NCBI GenBank assembly: GCA_016929355.1
Contig: JAFGJA010000387.1
Coordinates: forward strand, 1-5,679
From: Anaerolineae bacterium
GTDB lineage: Bacteria > Chloroflexota > Anaerolineae > Aggregatilineales > Aggregatilineaceae
DNA: 5,679 nucleotides
Reading direction: 5' to 3'
Made by a program: the position numbers and the translations under genes. The notes below the pieces were generated by a model. That model was not told the origin of the DNA. It made no database searches and saw nothing but the letters and a program-made list of their open reading frames with translations. Below, piece by piece: positions 5,619 through 5,679 of this stretch (the stretch's first letter is position 1; every line of letters begins with the position of its first letter).

Positions 5619-5679
5619 CTGAACAAGAGTTCGAAAAAAGCGGATGCGAAAGCAAAGAAAAACTGGGTAAGCCGACATC
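5619..5679 (+). CDS. Possible 5' end of a lysine/alanine-rich protein, runs off window
   Basis: One plus-strand frame near the right edge reads LNKSSKKADAKAKKNWVSRH and stays open to the last base. Its short-range composition (Lys, Ala and Ser, then Trp and Arg) resembles the cytoplasmic head of a membrane protein. The frame has no ATG, GTG or TTG between the preceding stop and this stretch, so a start would have to be CTG at 5619 or the frame is chance. No clear ribosome site precedes it. The remaining bases 5508-5618 hold the thymidine kinase leader and no convincing gene. Treat as tentative. Confidence 0.22.
   Translation, partial: MNKSSKKADAKAKKNWVSRH

Noticed and set aside
5212..5622. 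Plus-strand frames of 136 and 96 residues opposite thymidine kinase
   Set aside because: They are antisense to a clearly identified thymidine kinase with all motifs, and their peptides show no family features.

Overview
The window looks like chromosomal DNA from a free-living bacterium, most likely a member of the Chloroflexota (Anaerolineae-like). This rests on gene content and recalled family resemblance, not on a search: an MSMEG_4193-type histidine phosphatase, a LytR-CpsA-Psr (LCP) protein, a short all-helical protein starting MGRVINTN that resembles conserved hypotheticals of that phylum, and a dispersed-repeat-like GTAGGGGC...GCCCCTAC palindrome. Base composition is balanced and codon use looks uniform, so nothing points to recent horizontal transfer. 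No rRNA, tRNA, CRISPR array or insertion sequence was seen.

Layout: a histidine phosphatase on the minus strand (51-731) is divergent from a plus-strand pair, a PAS-HisKA signalling protein (910-1989) and a 140-residue hypothetical protein (2047-2469). The pair converges with almost no gap on a minus-strand LCP cell-envelope protein (2484-3425). The LCP gene is divergent from a plus-strand CPBP-family membrane protease (3515-4780), and the two share a short intergenic region with overlapping -10 boxes. The protease converges on a minus-strand type II thymidine kinase (4929-5507); a 53-base double-hairpin palindrome lies between them. The last 170 bases hold no certain gene, but a lysine/alanine-rich reading frame runs off the right edge.

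The genes do not form one pathway. The LCP protein and the CPBP protease are both membrane or envelope proteins and may be co-regulated from their shared promoter region. The kinase-like protein and the small helical protein are probably co-transcribed. The most unusual gene is the kinase-like one: its phospho-acceptor histidine motif is intact, but its ATP-binding domain has lost the N-box asparagine and both glycine boxes. It may be a pseudokinase or a Spo0B/ChpT-like phosphotransfer protein. I found no convincing new multi-gene defence or mobile system.
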